This document shows positions 36,361 through 47,723 of a stretch of 64,000 nt of DNA, one piece after another. The notes under the pieces are model-generated. The model saw only the letters and a program-made list of their open reading frames with translations, had not been told where the DNA came from and made no database searches. Both the position numbers and the translations under genes were made by a program. The stretch spans positions 992,001 to 1,056,000 of the forward strand of contig JAOVFP010000010.1 of NCBI GenBank assembly GCA_025738555.1, written 5' to 3'. This DNA comes from Cyathus striatus (lineage: Eukaryota > Basidiomycota > Agaricomycetes > Agaricales > Nidulariaceae). The stretch's first letter is position 1, and the number at the start of each line of letters is the position of its first letter.

Positions 36361-36390
36361 GTAGTGCAGGTGAATTGCCTGCTCTACAAT
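36361..36390. repeat. Dispersed hairpin motif, copy 3
   Basis: GTAGTGCAGG and CCTGCTCTAC arms surround TGAATTG. It matches the hairpins at 989-1015 and 26299-26328; a GTCATGTGATC word lies upstream, as at copy 1. Confidence 0.55.
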
Positions 36391-36837
36391 GCCACTATGA
36401 GTTGACCAGCTCTGGAGCAAAAATAGCAGGCCAGGGCTTGGGTTGAGGGGCATTCCTGCTATGTGCATCAGCAAATTCCCACATCACAAATTTAGCCAAT
36501 TTAGCTGAAATTAAGAGTGAGATAAGCTGATTTATGGATAATTTAGTCCAAATAAGTCTCATAAGGCATTTTAGGTGAATTAGCTGAGGTCCTCTACTTA
36601 TTCTGAAAAATTAGGTGGACATTAGCTCACAATTAGGATATTATAGGTAAGTTTTGATTCAAATTAGTGATTCAGTTTCACTCATTAGTTCTCTATTAGC
36701 TTATAATATTGCTCACAATATGCTTGCATTATTTCAGTTATAGAATAGAGAGTAGAAGCATTCTATTAAACACATACAATACATAAACATAGTATAGTCT
36801 AGGGAGTAACTATCACTACTACACACTCAGCCATCAA

Positions 36838-37262
36838 TTACAAAATTTAAGAGGAAGCACTAGAGGTGAACAGTGCCAGGAGTGAATGAACAGGCAGTAG
36901 CTAGAGTGAAAGAGCACAAAAGAGCAAGAGTAAGAGTGAGATTGTGAGAGGAAGGCAAAAGCATAAGAGTACATGTCAAAGAGAGTGAGAGTAATTTCTG
37001 AGAGAGCATGTCTGGGAGTGTGTTCAGGAGAGTATGTCCAAGAAAGAAGTGTGTCCAACAGAGTGTGTCTGAGAGTGCAAGAGTGTGTGTCCCAGAGAAT
37101 GAGAGGGCAAGAGTGTGTGTGTCTGAGGGTGAGAGGGCATGTCCAAGAGACTGAGAGAGTGTGTCCAGGAAGGCAAGAGGGCATGTCCAAGAGGGTGAGA
37201 GTGTGTGTCCAAGGGGGCAAGAGTGTGTGACCAAGAGTGTAAGCATGGGAGAGGGGAGTGAA
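36838..37262. repeat. GA-rich degenerate tandem repeat
   Basis: Units of roughly 17-25 bp combine GAGAGTGTGTCC and AAGAGGGCA words. All frames are open because of composition, giving spurious Ser/Leu/His-rich and Val/Glu-rich peptides. Confidence 0.8.
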
Positions 37263-37869
37263 AGAGTGTGAAGGAATGAAAGAAGAGAGAGGGGAAAAGC
37301 AAGGGGAAAGTCAAACAAGTTTGTGATGTGGAATTATTCACATGAAAACATATCATTCTTCCAATAATTTGATTGGCTGATGACTCTTTGGCTGGACATA
37401 CTTCAGCTCAACCAACAACAGAGCCATTATATCAAGTTACAGCCAAGTTACCATAGCTTTACTTAAGTATGGTAATCTGGCTTGGGACTTCTCAGTTTCA
37501 TTGCACATCACAAGCTCAGCTAATACAATAATAAGTACTTTTAATTTATTGCATAGTTAGAATGATGGAATAGTATGAATACTACAGGAGGTAATACAAG
37601 TAAGTATGCATGTAAGTAAATCTAAGTAGAGTATGCTCACTTCAGTTCTCACAGAGTGGCAATGACTGAGGAGGGCAGAAAAGCTCTCTAATCAACTTAA
37701 ATATGAATTAAAATTTCTAATACAGAAACAAATGAGGTCAATGGCCTTGAAGGCAGCATTGTGCTGGCCTGTAATGATATAGCACATCAATAGTGCATGG
37801 ATTGCATAAGCAACCCTTTGTGTTCCAACATGGGTAAGTATATTTAAGTATTAAATAAGCAGTAATTTA

Positions 37870-38090
37870 CACTCCCCCAAGAGGTCTGTACAGATCTGTA
37901 CGGAATCCGCACAGAATCCGAAAATTCCGTACAGATCCGTGCGGATTCCATGCAGATCTGTACAGACCCATACAGACCTGTATAGATACCATACAGAATT
38001 TATATAGTAGCTATTATTATTATTAAAGGTGATTATTCTATATGGATTCCATACATATTCTGCATGGATTCTGTGTGGATTCATGCATTG
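37870..38090. repeat. TCTGTACAGA-core repeat block, left
   Basis: There are repeated palindromic cores TCTGTACAGA and relatives (TCCGTACAGA, TCCGTGCGGA, ATTCCATACA). The segment AGAATCCGAAAATTCCG is shared with the right block near 38990. CpG is locally frequent. Confidence 0.8.
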
Positions 38091-38111
38091 CTGCCTTGTC
38101 ACAGGTGTCAA

Positions 38112-38790
38112 GTGTGTCACTACATGAAATCTGTGATACACTCAATATATAGTATCATACTCAATGCATAGTGTCATGCTTAATGTATAGTATCATGCTC
38201 AATGCATAGTGTCATGCTTAATGTATAGTTTCATGCTTAATGCATAGTGTCACACTCAACACTTAGTATCACACTTAATGTATAGTATTATGCTTAATGC
38301 ATAGTGTCACACTCAATGCATAGTGTCATGCTTAATGCAGAGTATCACACTCAACCCTTAGTGTCACACTCAATGCTTAGTGTCACACTCAACCCTTAGT
38401 ATCATGCTTAACCCTTAGTATCACACTCAACACTTAGTGTCACACTCAATGTATAGTGTCACACTCAATGCTTAGTATCACACTCAACCCTTAGTGTCAC
38501 ACTCAACCTTTAGTATCATGCTTAACCCTTAGTGTCACACTCAACCCTTAGTATCATGCTTAACCCTTAGTGTCACACTCAACCCTTAGTATCACACTCA
38601 ACCCTTAGTGTCACACTTAACCCTTAGTATCACACTCAACACTTAGTGTCACAATCAATGTATAGTGTCACGCTTAACCCTTAGTGTCACACTTAACCCT
38701 TAGTGTCACGCTTAGCCCTTAGTGTCACACTTAACCCTTAGTGTCACGCTTAATGCAGAGTGTCACACTTAGTGCTTAGTATCACACAAT
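38112..38790. repeat. GTGTCACACT satellite, ~20-bp units, ~33 copies
   Basis: Units of the type TTAGTGTCACACTCAACCC, with TAGTATCATGCTTAA variants, alternate along 680 bp. The core AGTGTCACACT is nearly palindromic. The same family appears at 61.2-63.6 kb. CTTAACCCTTAG phases look telomere-like but are part of the unit. Confidence 0.9.
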
Positions 38791-38829
38791 TTTCTATTCT
38801 AATTTTCCATAAGGAAATAAGTATAATAA

Positions 38830-39038
38830 GATTCTGTACAGATTCTGTACAGAATCTGTACAGAATTTTTCAGGTCTGTAATGCGGAATTCTGTGGAATC
38901 CGCACGGAATTTTTGATTCTGTGCAGAATCTGTACAGACCCAAAAAAACCTCTGCCAAAAAGAAAAAAATCTGTGCAGATTCCACACAGATTCCGAAAAT
39001 TCCGTACAGATTCCACGCAGATCTGTACAGAACACCTG
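38830..39038. repeat. TCTGTACAGA-core repeat block, right
   Basis: GATTCTGTACAGAATCTG-type palindromes cap the satellite on its right side, mirroring the left block at 37870-38090. Apparent peptides (CTDSVQNLYR-like) are artefacts of the repeat. Confidence 0.8.
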
Positions 39039-39231
39039 GCTAAGTGTAAAGAGCTCTAAATAAGTATGTTATATGTAATGAAATAAATAGCATATAGTGA
39101 TTACTAGGTTGCTATTAGTTACTGGTGGCGGCTTATCTTTATTTATTAACACTTACTTATGAATATAAGCTCTGAATAAGCAAAGATTAGATGTAATTAG
39201 GTGATGGGTACCCCTTATTGAACTAATTACA

Positions 39232-40090
39232 CTAATTTAGTGCCTGAGGAAGTTGCTGATGTGTGGCATAATGGATGGCTCATGGCAGATGTTACTCTTG
39301 TCCCTGTATTCCAGTGACCTCATCACTTTGGAAATGCATATTATGACTGCAAGTTGAACTATTCTTTAAATGTTCAGGTATGGAAATTCACTTATCCTAT
39401 TAATTGAAAAGCATGAAGATTAGTATCAGCTTGTTAGTCTCCCAGATCTTCGAATTATTGACTACTCAGTTGGACTTCCAGGCAGTCAGCATGATGCAAC
39501 TGCAGGGCAAGGCATGAAAAATTTCCAGGAGCATGAGTGCCTCCTTGAGCCTGAAGAATTCATATGGGCAGACTCAGCATATCCACTTTGTTCATGGTGT
39601 CAAGCTCCCTATAAAGTGTATGCAGTTATTTTTTATAGTTATTCAATCTACTTACATAATATATATTAGACCAGTGAACCTTGAACAAGAAAATAAAAAT
39701 TATAATTATCATATTTCTGCAGTTCACATCCACTCTGAACACTGTTGAATTTCTCAAAGGTTGATGGTCTTCATTACAAGGTCTTTGCATTCACATTGAC
39801 AATAGAAAGCATGAGATATAGCTACTCTCTAGGTTATAGCATGCATTCACCTACACAACTTTGACATTATGCATGAGAGTGGTGACAACATTGAAACAGA
39901 CACATTCTATATTCAAGGACAAGAAGCAATACAAGAGGAACAGGAATTATGTGAAGAGTGGGAAAGGAAAAGGTTAAACCAATTGGAAGAATTGGAGAGG
40001 AACTATAACATAAATGAACAAATAGCACTATTAGAAGGTAAAATTAAACAGGAGAAATTAAAGGCAAGTTTACAGTGGGGAGAAAATTAG
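39232..40090 (+). pseudogene. PIF/Harbinger-like transposase, C-terminal half
   Basis: The first exon reads NGWLMADVTLVPVFQ, then TGA (39315-39317) where Arg is expected, then PHHFGNAYYDCKLNYSLNVQ. After an intron: LPDLRIIDYSVGLPGSQHDA (catalytic Asp in GSQHD) and FIWADSAYPL. After a second intron: EQENKNYNYHISAVHIHSEHC (the final Glu of the DDE triad). Frameshifts follow. A charged coiled-coil-like tail (40 residues of E/K/Q-rich sequence) runs to the stop at 40090. DDE residues are recognisable but the gene is dead. Confidence 0.75.
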
Positions 40091-40154
40091 ATATGAGATG
40101 AACAAGTGCAATAGTACTGGATAAAATATTGTAACAAATAAAATAATCAACTAG

Positions 40155-40974
40155 TGTTATCCCTGTGTGAAAGCTCAAACTGAATTTGCTTGTCCAGAAT
40201 AGCTAGCTGGTGAGCATGCTTGTCATGACCATGCCCCTAGCCTGACTTGGCAGCAGAGTATGAGGGGGTGACTACAGAGAAGCAAGGGGTGAGTATGAGA
40301 TGAAAGCAGAGAACAAGAACTCAGGGGGTAGGACTTCGGCTTCAGCTTATGTGCTGCACCCCTGGGATTCCTGGTTCTGGATTTTGGAGCAAGGGCAAGC
40401 CCTTTGGAGAAGACAAGAGAATGAGAAGACAAGAGGTGTAACTCAAGTCAGACTAAAGGGTGAGGACATAGTTCAATATGAAACTGAAGTCTAAGTACAA
40501 ATCAAGTACTACTTAAATACTGGAGACTTGGAGTAAGTAAAGGCCAGCGGAGAAGTACAGTCAGGGTAGGCATACATAGAATGAAGACTATAACTAATTA
40601 AATATAATAAAATGTATCGGAGAAGTGAGTGCATATGGTAGTGTAAAGTGAAACATATAGTGGCACACTTAAGAATGATAAGTGACTCACTATGAGATGT
40701 ATACTACATTACTGAGGGGATAGCTCAGCAGAACAGAAGAAGGAAACAGAAGTAATCTATGTACAGTAAGCAATAAGTAATAATGAGAATGTAATCAAAG
40801 TTCAGAGTAAACAAAGGTGAAAGTGGAGTAATGGGCTGGAGGTCTGGAGGTAGGCAATACAGGATATGACAATGCTCCTTATCCTTTGCTTTTTTCTCTG
40901 CCTTGTGTCAATCAATGTACATCAGACTGCTCACAGGACTCCTGATGTTCCCTCTCACAGTTAGCTTTTCCCTG
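40155..40974. other. Possible LTR-like repeat, distantly related to the 11.4-kb LTR
   Basis: The stretch begins TGTTATCCCTG and contains GGCTTCAGCTTATGTGCTGCAC, close to a segment of the LTR at 11389-12142. Other parts do not align by eye and no end or target duplication could be fixed. No gene is seen. Confidence 0.3.
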
Positions 40975-41800
40975 CTAGCATATACACTCACATTCTAACT
41001 TTATCCTCTCACAAGCTTTGTCACAGTCAGCTTGAGTCTTCTTGTAATTTTCAGACAAACTGTAAATTTGGTCATACAGAGATTTGCACCTTTTGGGTAT
41101 GTTACTTTGTACTGGTGATGTTACTGGAGTATTGAGCAGATGGGTGGGTGCAATTTTTTCTGCCAGTAGAGTTGTAGTAGCATTTAGTGCAAGTGGGGAG
41201 CTGGGATGGTGTTCCAAGAACTCATTAGCATCTCTTGGCATCAACTGCCAGGCTGGTGAATGGTCTTATAAAGAATCCTGTTCGTAAAAGTTACTCACCA
41301 CAGTAATAAAAAGCAGAACATAAACTAGTACCTGGGAATCACTGACTTGTGGCATGCCTTCAGTTTCACTAATATCCAAAATTTCGGATTTCCCTGTACT
41401 ACTCCTTCCAACAGTTAGTGATTCTGAATGTAGGACATTCAAATCAAGAGGTGTTGAGCTGTTTACTACACAAAAACTGTCATAAGCTGGATTTGGCAAG
41501 AGGTTCTCATGGTGTTGTAGATACCATGGGAATTCCTTTTGGATCTTCTCTATAATTAGTGTAAGCAAGTGCATTATTAATGAGAAAACTGATGCTCATG
41601 CCATGTATTAAAAATCTCTGACCCTTTGTGTATCTCAGCTTGGTGCCCCTCCACAATTAGCCCATGCCCTGTTGACCCTAGCTGATTGTAGTATTCTTTG
41701 TACTTCATTGATAGTCCATGGGGCAAGCTAGCACTAAAAATAGAAAGAAGAACAATTAAAGAAAGGCTCACTTCTTTATATGAGCTTTAAAGGCAAGTGA
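40975..41800 (-). CDS. Unrecognised minus-strand gene, possibly Harbinger accessory protein
   Basis: Segments from 5' to 3' are: about 41577-41771 (MKYKEYYNQLGSTGHGLIVE onward); 41330-41574 (KIQKEFPWYLQHHENLLPNP, then SEILDISETEGMPQVSDSQ, ending at a GTACTA donor); and 40975-41244 (KRCKSLYDQIYSLSENYKKT, Lys/Glu-rich end). Introns of about 60 bp are plausible. The gene is convergent with the Harbinger transposase. PIF/Harbinger elements usually carry a second gene for a Myb/SANT-like DNA-binding protein, so this is a candidate, but I see no proven Myb motif. Confidence 0.35.
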
Positions 41801-41901
41801 AAGCTTCTCAAGCTTCTCTACAGATATCAAGGTTCCATGAAAGACCATTAGGACAATCTCCCAGCATGCCTGAATAATAGTGAGGCTTGTTCTTTTTGTA
41901 G

Positions 41902-42782
41902 TGATATGCCTTAAAACTATTTAATAGTTAAATCTCTCTATTTGTCATATAATATTATAACTCAGTATTAGTAATGCACATCATGAGTACAAGGGTTGGG
42001 GTGAGTCCCAAGTTGCCAATCAAAATGTTCTATTTTGAATATATTACTAAGGGAATGGGACATCTGAGAGCTGGGGTTGAGTCCTGCACTGCCAGCAGAA
42101 ATATCTATTTGATATATATTATAGGAATAATACAAGATGTGTGTTATCTAATTACTAGAGTCCAAAAGACTATGTACAAGCACCCAGTACTTGATTAAAC
42201 CTAAGGGAACGTGTTCCGCACGTTCTTGTCATGTGATCAAACACGAAGTGTTAGAACTGTTATCTCTGAACTGGTTATTGTGGCTACACATAGCCCGGAG
42301 CAAGTCATGTGACTTTGTACTTGTACTCCGAAATGATCCCACTGTTTGATCTACCACATGGAATTCCACATGTATTGTTGCTCCTGCATGGTCAATATGT
42401 TGGAAACAACATTATGTCATCATATGAAGTAGTCTAGAGTAGTTCCTTTCCATATATAGGTAGTGTACAGCTTTATTTGTAAAAGATATATAAGGAGGAC
42501 CAGAATGAGGAGGAGAAGCAAGCAATCCCAGGAGAAATCCTAGGCTTCTTCCACTCTAAGAGTATAATAAATTGGAATAGAAACGAATCTGAACAGTACT
42601 TGAACTGAGTAATTTCATATCAGAAAGAATATTTAATCTATAGTTTCCTACCTTTATACTAGTTTATACATTATCTGTATTTTCTCTCCCTTGAACTTAA
42701 AGCCTGTGGTTTGTGATGATTATTTGAGTATTACAATATATATTAGTACTATTTAAATACAAATCACAAATTCAGTGCATCA
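41902..42782 (+). mobile_element. Solo LTR, 881 bp, 4-bp target duplication GTAG
   Basis: TGAT...ATCA termini are flanked by GTAG on both sides (41898-41901 and 42783-42786). The sequence matches 32201-33071 in the same direction. The clean duplication shows it is an independent insertion, not the 3' LTR of an element starting at 32.2 kb. Confidence 0.85.
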
Positions 42783-42786
42783 GTAG

Positions 42787-44464
42787 CATCTTGGATCTCA
42801 ACAGGCTTGAAGCCAAATATTCAGCAGTAGGATATATTCTCTTTAATTCATGACAAATGGAGTTGGTAAATGGAAATTCTTAGGGTCAAACCACCTGTAA
42901 GGTAGCATATACTGAGTTTAATGCAACAATATGTAAGGAATATACACACCATATGGATTTCTGAACACCAGAGTCCAAGATACCAGCTTTCCCTTTAGCA
43001 AGAGCTTGAGTAGGGATCAAGTTCTCCTTTCCAGCCTTGGTGTTTGTATGAACTCAAGCAGCTGCTGGGGTTTTGCAGGGTGTCCTAGCATCCAGAGTGG
43101 CCCTGAGGGATGAGAGTCATTCTTTAAGAGTCTGAAGTGGCTGATGAGTTCCAGAAGATGTGTTGACAAGAGAAAGGGGAGGTTCTGCCATGCATTAGAG
43201 ACTGTAAGGCAATAGAGCAGTTACAGAACAGTAAAAATAGTGTCCATCAGTGTTGATGAGCAATGTGGAATGCACCAGTTCAGCACAGCAATGGACCATT
43301 TCAAATTCTGATTCAGGGTTTACTTGGATCTTGCAATAATACAGGCAGAACCCTTCAGCTGTACCCATGGGAAGTTATTTTGTTATGCTGTTCATTTGTA
43401 TTGCTTTTTTGTATTTCCAGGTTTGAACTCCCCTAATACATCTATGTGTGCACATAACCAAATAATGGGAGGCCAATGCCAAACACAAGGTTCAGTTGTG
43501 TGAATGAGCTGGCATGTCCTCAGGTATTCTGCAGATTGAATAATAACAGATGTGGAAGAGGGGAGGAGACACAGGAGTCCATTCATGGGAGCCTGTGCAT
43601 TAGAGTACAAGTAAATAAAACTCTGACAAGCAAGATGCAGTCTGTTAGACCACATGAGAGATGTGAGAGATGGATTATGTAATCCATGTGCAGAGACAAA
43701 TACAATGTGTTTAAACGTCATAGAAGCGAATTACAGAGGGAAAGTTGTACTTAGCTAGTAGAATACTCAACATGAGACAAAAGAAATGATAAGATAAAGC
43801 TGATCTGAGCTCAAAGCATGGTTCCTTAGGAAATACCAAGTGAACAAGAAATGGATTTCTCCCTCAGTAGGGAGTGGGTTTAAATACAAATGAGAAATGG
43901 TCTGTGCAACATGTTCTCTTGCATCACAGACCCCAAATTTCTAGCTACACTACTCTACATCATATCTAAGAGTCCATGTCAAGCAACAAGAAGCAAAAGT
44001 GTCAAAAATTACCAAAAGAGGAAAACCCAGACTTGGTGTTTCCCAGGTGCAGTCCCAAGAGCTTTGGGGCTATTTGCAATGCACTTCTGCTCCCCCAGCA
44101 CAGAGTGGCCCCTCAGCATTCTGGTCACAGCTCTGTTCCACACCTTGCCAAGTTCTCCTGTTCCTGGAATTCCCCATACCTCTTAGTAAGTAATGAAAAA
44201 GGTAAGTAAAGTCAAATAAAAGCAGAAAAGACAGAAAAATAAAGCTACTGCTTCCTCCCTCAAGCAACCCCAATGCAGTTACTTATCAAGACCTATCAAG
44301 AAAAACATTTAGTAAGCACAGTTCACCAAGAAAGCTACTTAGTGGATTCAAATCCTTGAGTCATAGCTTCACTTGCACACACTGATCATGACCAAAATTC
44401 ATGAGTAACTCAAGAACTTCAGCCACACAGAGGACACATCACTGCTGCATAACTCAGTATATTG
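42787..44464. other. No supported gene
   Basis: CpG-poor DNA with short frames only. A 98-aa frame at 43890-44186 has no domain. Nothing else is recognised. Confidence 0.35.
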
Positions 44465-44895
44465 CACTGCCCCACGAGATCAGGTGGACTTCAGGTAGAA
44501 TCCAGGTAAAATCCTGGACTCCAGGTGGACTTCAGTGGACTTCAGGTGGACTCTACTGGACTTCAGGTAGTTTTTTATTTTGTGTCTACTCTACCTGGAC
44601 TCTACCTGTACTTTACCTGAACTAAATAGGTAAGGCACTACCTAGACTCTACCTGGACTCTACCTGGACTCTACATATACTAAGTAGTTGAGACATTACC
44701 TGGGGCTCACCTGGACTCCAGCTGGACTCTACCTGTACTTGACCTGCACTAAGTAGCTGAGGCACTACCTGGACTCTACCTGGACTCTACCTGTACTTGA
44801 TCATATGAACTGCACCTGGACTGCACCTGGACTCTACATGGACTTGATCTGTACAAAATAGCTGAAACACTATTTAGACTATACCTGTACTTTGT
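44465..44895. repeat. TCCAGGTGGA-type degenerate tandem array
   Basis: GGACTTCAGGTGGACTC and ACCTGGACTCTACC words repeat with 10-20 bp spacing, in both orientations. The array lies just beyond the 3' end of the CxC5/CxC6 gene. The same words appear at 57355-57625, 60905-61125 and 63778-64000. Confidence 0.8.
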
Positions 44896-45000
44896 CTATA
44901 GTTTGTACCTGATTAAATTTCACTTAGTTCTGTAAGTATAATATATATTATAACAGAAGATACAAGCTTAATAGCAGATATTATACACCAAATTATATAT

Positions 45001-47348
45001 TCAATCCACTCTATCAATTTCAACTCCATCAATTTCAACTTCATTATCATATGGAAGTTGTACTGCTTGCTGTGGTTGTTCATTCTGATTATTCCTTTTG
45101 CTTTGTTTTTGAACAACTCTTTGAGTATGAATATAAAGCAAAGCATGTGTAGTCCAATTGAAATTGTCAACACTCATTCTATTAAGAATTCCTTGAAAAC
45201 CACCTAGCCAGGCATTTAACTGTTCACATGCCTACATAATGTGTTAGAAATTAATAAAATGAGTAAAATAAAACTTACCTGAGTATTAAGAGCTCGTTTA
45301 TAGTGTGGATTACCATTTATATCTCTTTCTACAATCACCAAATTTGGTGCTGACCCATTTAGAGGGCTTGGGTTGCAATAAGTGCGACATAAATAATCTC
45401 CAACTCTGTGATTTATATAATGATAAGAATCAACTATAAATCTTGTTGTTGCTTTCCATATATTCCAGTTACGTAAAGTAATCAAATGCTTTAAAACTAC
45501 ACATGCTTTATCAATGCACACATAGCTTGGTCTTGACTCAGGAGTTGGATATATATCTTCTAAGAAATCCATAATTTGACTTGCACCTTCAGACTTTACA
45601 AATTTTGTCCATGCAATAACAACTCTACATGGTGCACAAAGTGTTTCCACACAATAAAATTGAGGAGCAACAAAGTAGTTATCTGGTTCCTGAGCCTGGC
45701 CAGCTGGCTCATCATGGGGCTGATTATTCCTTTGATTTAGCCAGCACATCCATGTAGGAGCACCTTCTTCTGCACTTCTCCTAATGATTCTTCTAATTCC
45801 AAGAACAGATTGTCTTCCAAATCGAGTAATATGACTAAACCAGTTCTGTCTGTGGTTAACACATGTTTTAGAATTTGGTTCATGACAATTATAGCAATTT
45901 TTCATTCTGCACAATCCCTCATGTTGGCTCTCATGTCTCAGACAAAATACTCCAGTGCATGCATTCACCAGTTTGGCTGAACAATCTTTATATGCACAAT
46001 GAGTTGGCCCCATAACAATTCCATCTATCACTACCATTTTAACATCTGGCTCAACAGCACCATCTGTTTCCATTGCATTGTTATCTATATTTTGTAATTC
46101 TCTATTTTCAGCATTTTGTTGTAGTGGAGGAACAGACTGGTTTTCATCAATACCAACCACTGCTGCATCATCAGCAGGTGTAATAAAGTCAGCAGTAGCT
46201 TTATATAGATGAGTACACTCATTACAGGAATGATCCAGTGATTGACCAATAAGTCCATTTTGACCTAATTGTTCATATGCTTCCTTTGTTAATGCTTCTG
46301 TTGATATGTTATCAGGTACTTGCAAAAATGTATTCATTGAGACAGATATCTGTCTAACTGTTTCTTCAACAAAAGCTTTCCACACTTGCCACTGTGAGAT
46401 AGGTGGATATGTATTTTCTGCACCATTTGAAAAAGTGTAATTCCAAAATTCTGTATATGCAGCAGTTGATGCATGAAAATGATATACTGAATTAACAACC
46501 ATATTTGTAAATGTTCTATCAGCCCAAATACTCTGACCAATTTTTACATATTTTGCATTATTATAGAAGAGCTTATCCTTTGGACTAACTTGTGGATCTT
46601 GTGGAACATCAGAGCTTGCAGTAACACTTTTATGATCTGCATAATAAATAGCTTTACAGTTTGTACAAGAGCCAGCTACAATTGATGCATTTTTATATAG
46701 CTTAATTCCTTTCAAAAGTGTGATCTGTGTTCTATCATGTTCATGTGTGAGTACATGGATTGCTCAGCCAATACATCCCTTATTATTAGTTGAACAAGTA
46801 AGATGAGCTGGACAAATTAGCAGTACTGGTTCAATTTCACTTGTGGAAATTGGCTTTAAAAGTTGCATAGTACTTGAATTTCTTTTATATGGGTCCAAGT
46901 CCAAAATAGTTATCATCTCATCCAGTTTTCTTGATATAGTACTTATCTGCATAGATGAACTCAAATATTGCTGATTATCAGATGCATTGAATAGTTGGGT
47001 ATCTTCCATATTCTCTAACCCAATTTTTGCATCCAAATGAGCTTTTATAGCAGTTGAAAGTGCTTTAATCCAGCCATTAACAGGTACAGAATATTCATCT
47101 TGAAGTCTAGGATTTTTTGCTCTTGCATGCAAATTTAGAATATCCACATTATTTGTTAATGAGAATAGAACTGTTAAAACTGTTGCCAAAGTAATCTCTG
47201 AGCTGAAATGATCTTGAACAAATGAAGAGAATAACTTGAATGGAATGTCTGGAAATGAATCTTTGGGAGGGACTGCTTTAACTTGAGGTATAAAGGCAAG
47301 AAGTAAACATAGTGTCCATATTTGCAGAGCCCTTTGATAATTGAAACT
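45001..47348 (-). pseudogene. CxC5/CxC6 cysteine-cluster protein (KDZ-transposase-associated family), one stop
   Basis: A long exon (47348-45279) and a last exon (45231-45001, stop TGA) are joined by a 47-bp intron in phase. Landmarks: QRALQIWTLCLLLAFIPQVK; ITLLKGIKLYKN; YYADHKS; VKIGQSIWADRTFTNMVVNS; HSCNECTHLYK; VVIDGIVMGPTHCAYKDC with a series of Cys/His pairs (CLRHE, CRMKNC, CVNH); FGRQSVLGIRRIIRR; YFVAPQFYCVETLCAPCRVV; RPSYVCIDKACVV; FIVDSYHYINHR; and NTQ|ACEQLNAWLGGFQGILNRM. These match the CxC5-CxC6 clusters linked to KDZ (Kyakuja-Dileera-Zisupton) transposases. One in-frame TGA (46764-46766) interrupts it. A splice acceptor TTTCAACAG at 47349 implies a further 5' exon not found. No KDZ transposase is in the window. 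Confidence 0.8.
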
Positions 47349-47407
47349 GTTGAAACAAAATTCAAAATTTATTAGCTAAAATTCAAATATTGAGAAAACA
47401 ATGAAAT

Positions 47408-47690
47408 TTGGCTGTTCAAAACCAATAGTATACATGAGATTAGAAATACTGTCAATGTATTCTAACTCAAAATGTTCTATACATAACTACAATAATTTGC
47501 TGTTGAAAGCAAGTAAATATACATGAGTAAAAATACTGTTGAAGTATTTTACTCTACAGATAAGGCCTAGGTATTTAAATCCATTTGTTGAAAATGGAAA
47601 TGAATGACAGAACAGCATATTTAAACAACCACTTGTTGAAAGTGGAAATAAAGAAAACTATCAAATACTGTTGAAAGTATTTGATCTATA
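47408..47690. repeat. Array of paired hairpins with a shared TGTTGAA loop
   Basis: Seven short hairpins lie between the CxC gene and its upstream neighbour. Long stems: TTAGAAATAC/GTATTCTAA (47440-47465), GAGTAAAAATAC/GTATTTTACTC (47525-47554), ATCAAATAC/GTATTTGAT (47660-47685). Short stems: TTGG/CCAA (47408-47425), TTGC/GCAA (47497-47512), TCCATT/AATGGA (47580-47598), CCACT/AGTGG (47629-47645). Loops are TGTTGAA(A) or close variants. Short and long hairpins form three pairs with centres 35-36 bp apart. Stem sequences differ between copies yet stay complementary. Confidence 0.75.
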
Positions 47691-47723
47691 ACACTAGAAA
47701 AATTATCTTTTAAAAAACAACTC

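Larger units (their letters stand above)
36051..39231. mobile_element. Satellite-bearing insertion splitting the Harbinger transposase
   Basis: The two transposase halves flank this segment with only a few residues missing between them, so it is an insertion (or a nested element) of about 3.2 kb. It holds a GA-rich repeat, two TCTGTACAGA-type blocks and a GTGTCACAC satellite. A candidate terminal pair is GGGGTA near 36093 and TACCCC near 39215, but no clear target duplication was found. No transposase of its own was seen. Confidence 0.5.

Noticed and set aside
36834..37356. Overlapping 110-152 aa frames rich in Leu/Ser/His
   Set aside because: Composition artefact of the GA-rich tandem repeat.
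38112..38790. Telomere-like CTTAACCC words
   Set aside because: They occur only as one variant of a ~20-bp GTGTCACACT satellite unit; no uninterrupted TTAGGG array exists.
37851..39059. Peptides such as CTDSVQNLYRIC on both strands
   Set aside because: They are translations of the TCTGTACAGA palindromic repeat, which reads similarly in both directions.
41577..41771. Myb/SANT domain of a Harbinger accessory protein
   Set aside because: The spaced Trp pattern could not be confirmed; kept only as a possible role for the unrecognised gene.
32201..42782. A single 10.6-kb retrotransposon bounded by the two TGAT..ATCA LTRs
   Set aside because: The right LTR has its own GTAG duplication, and a Harbinger transposase plus satellites lie between; no gag/pol motifs are present.
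46764..46766. TGA recoding (selenocysteine or readthrough) in the CxC gene
   Set aside because: TGAs in four unrelated genes are better explained by CGA to TGA decay; no shared downstream context or structural element is visible.
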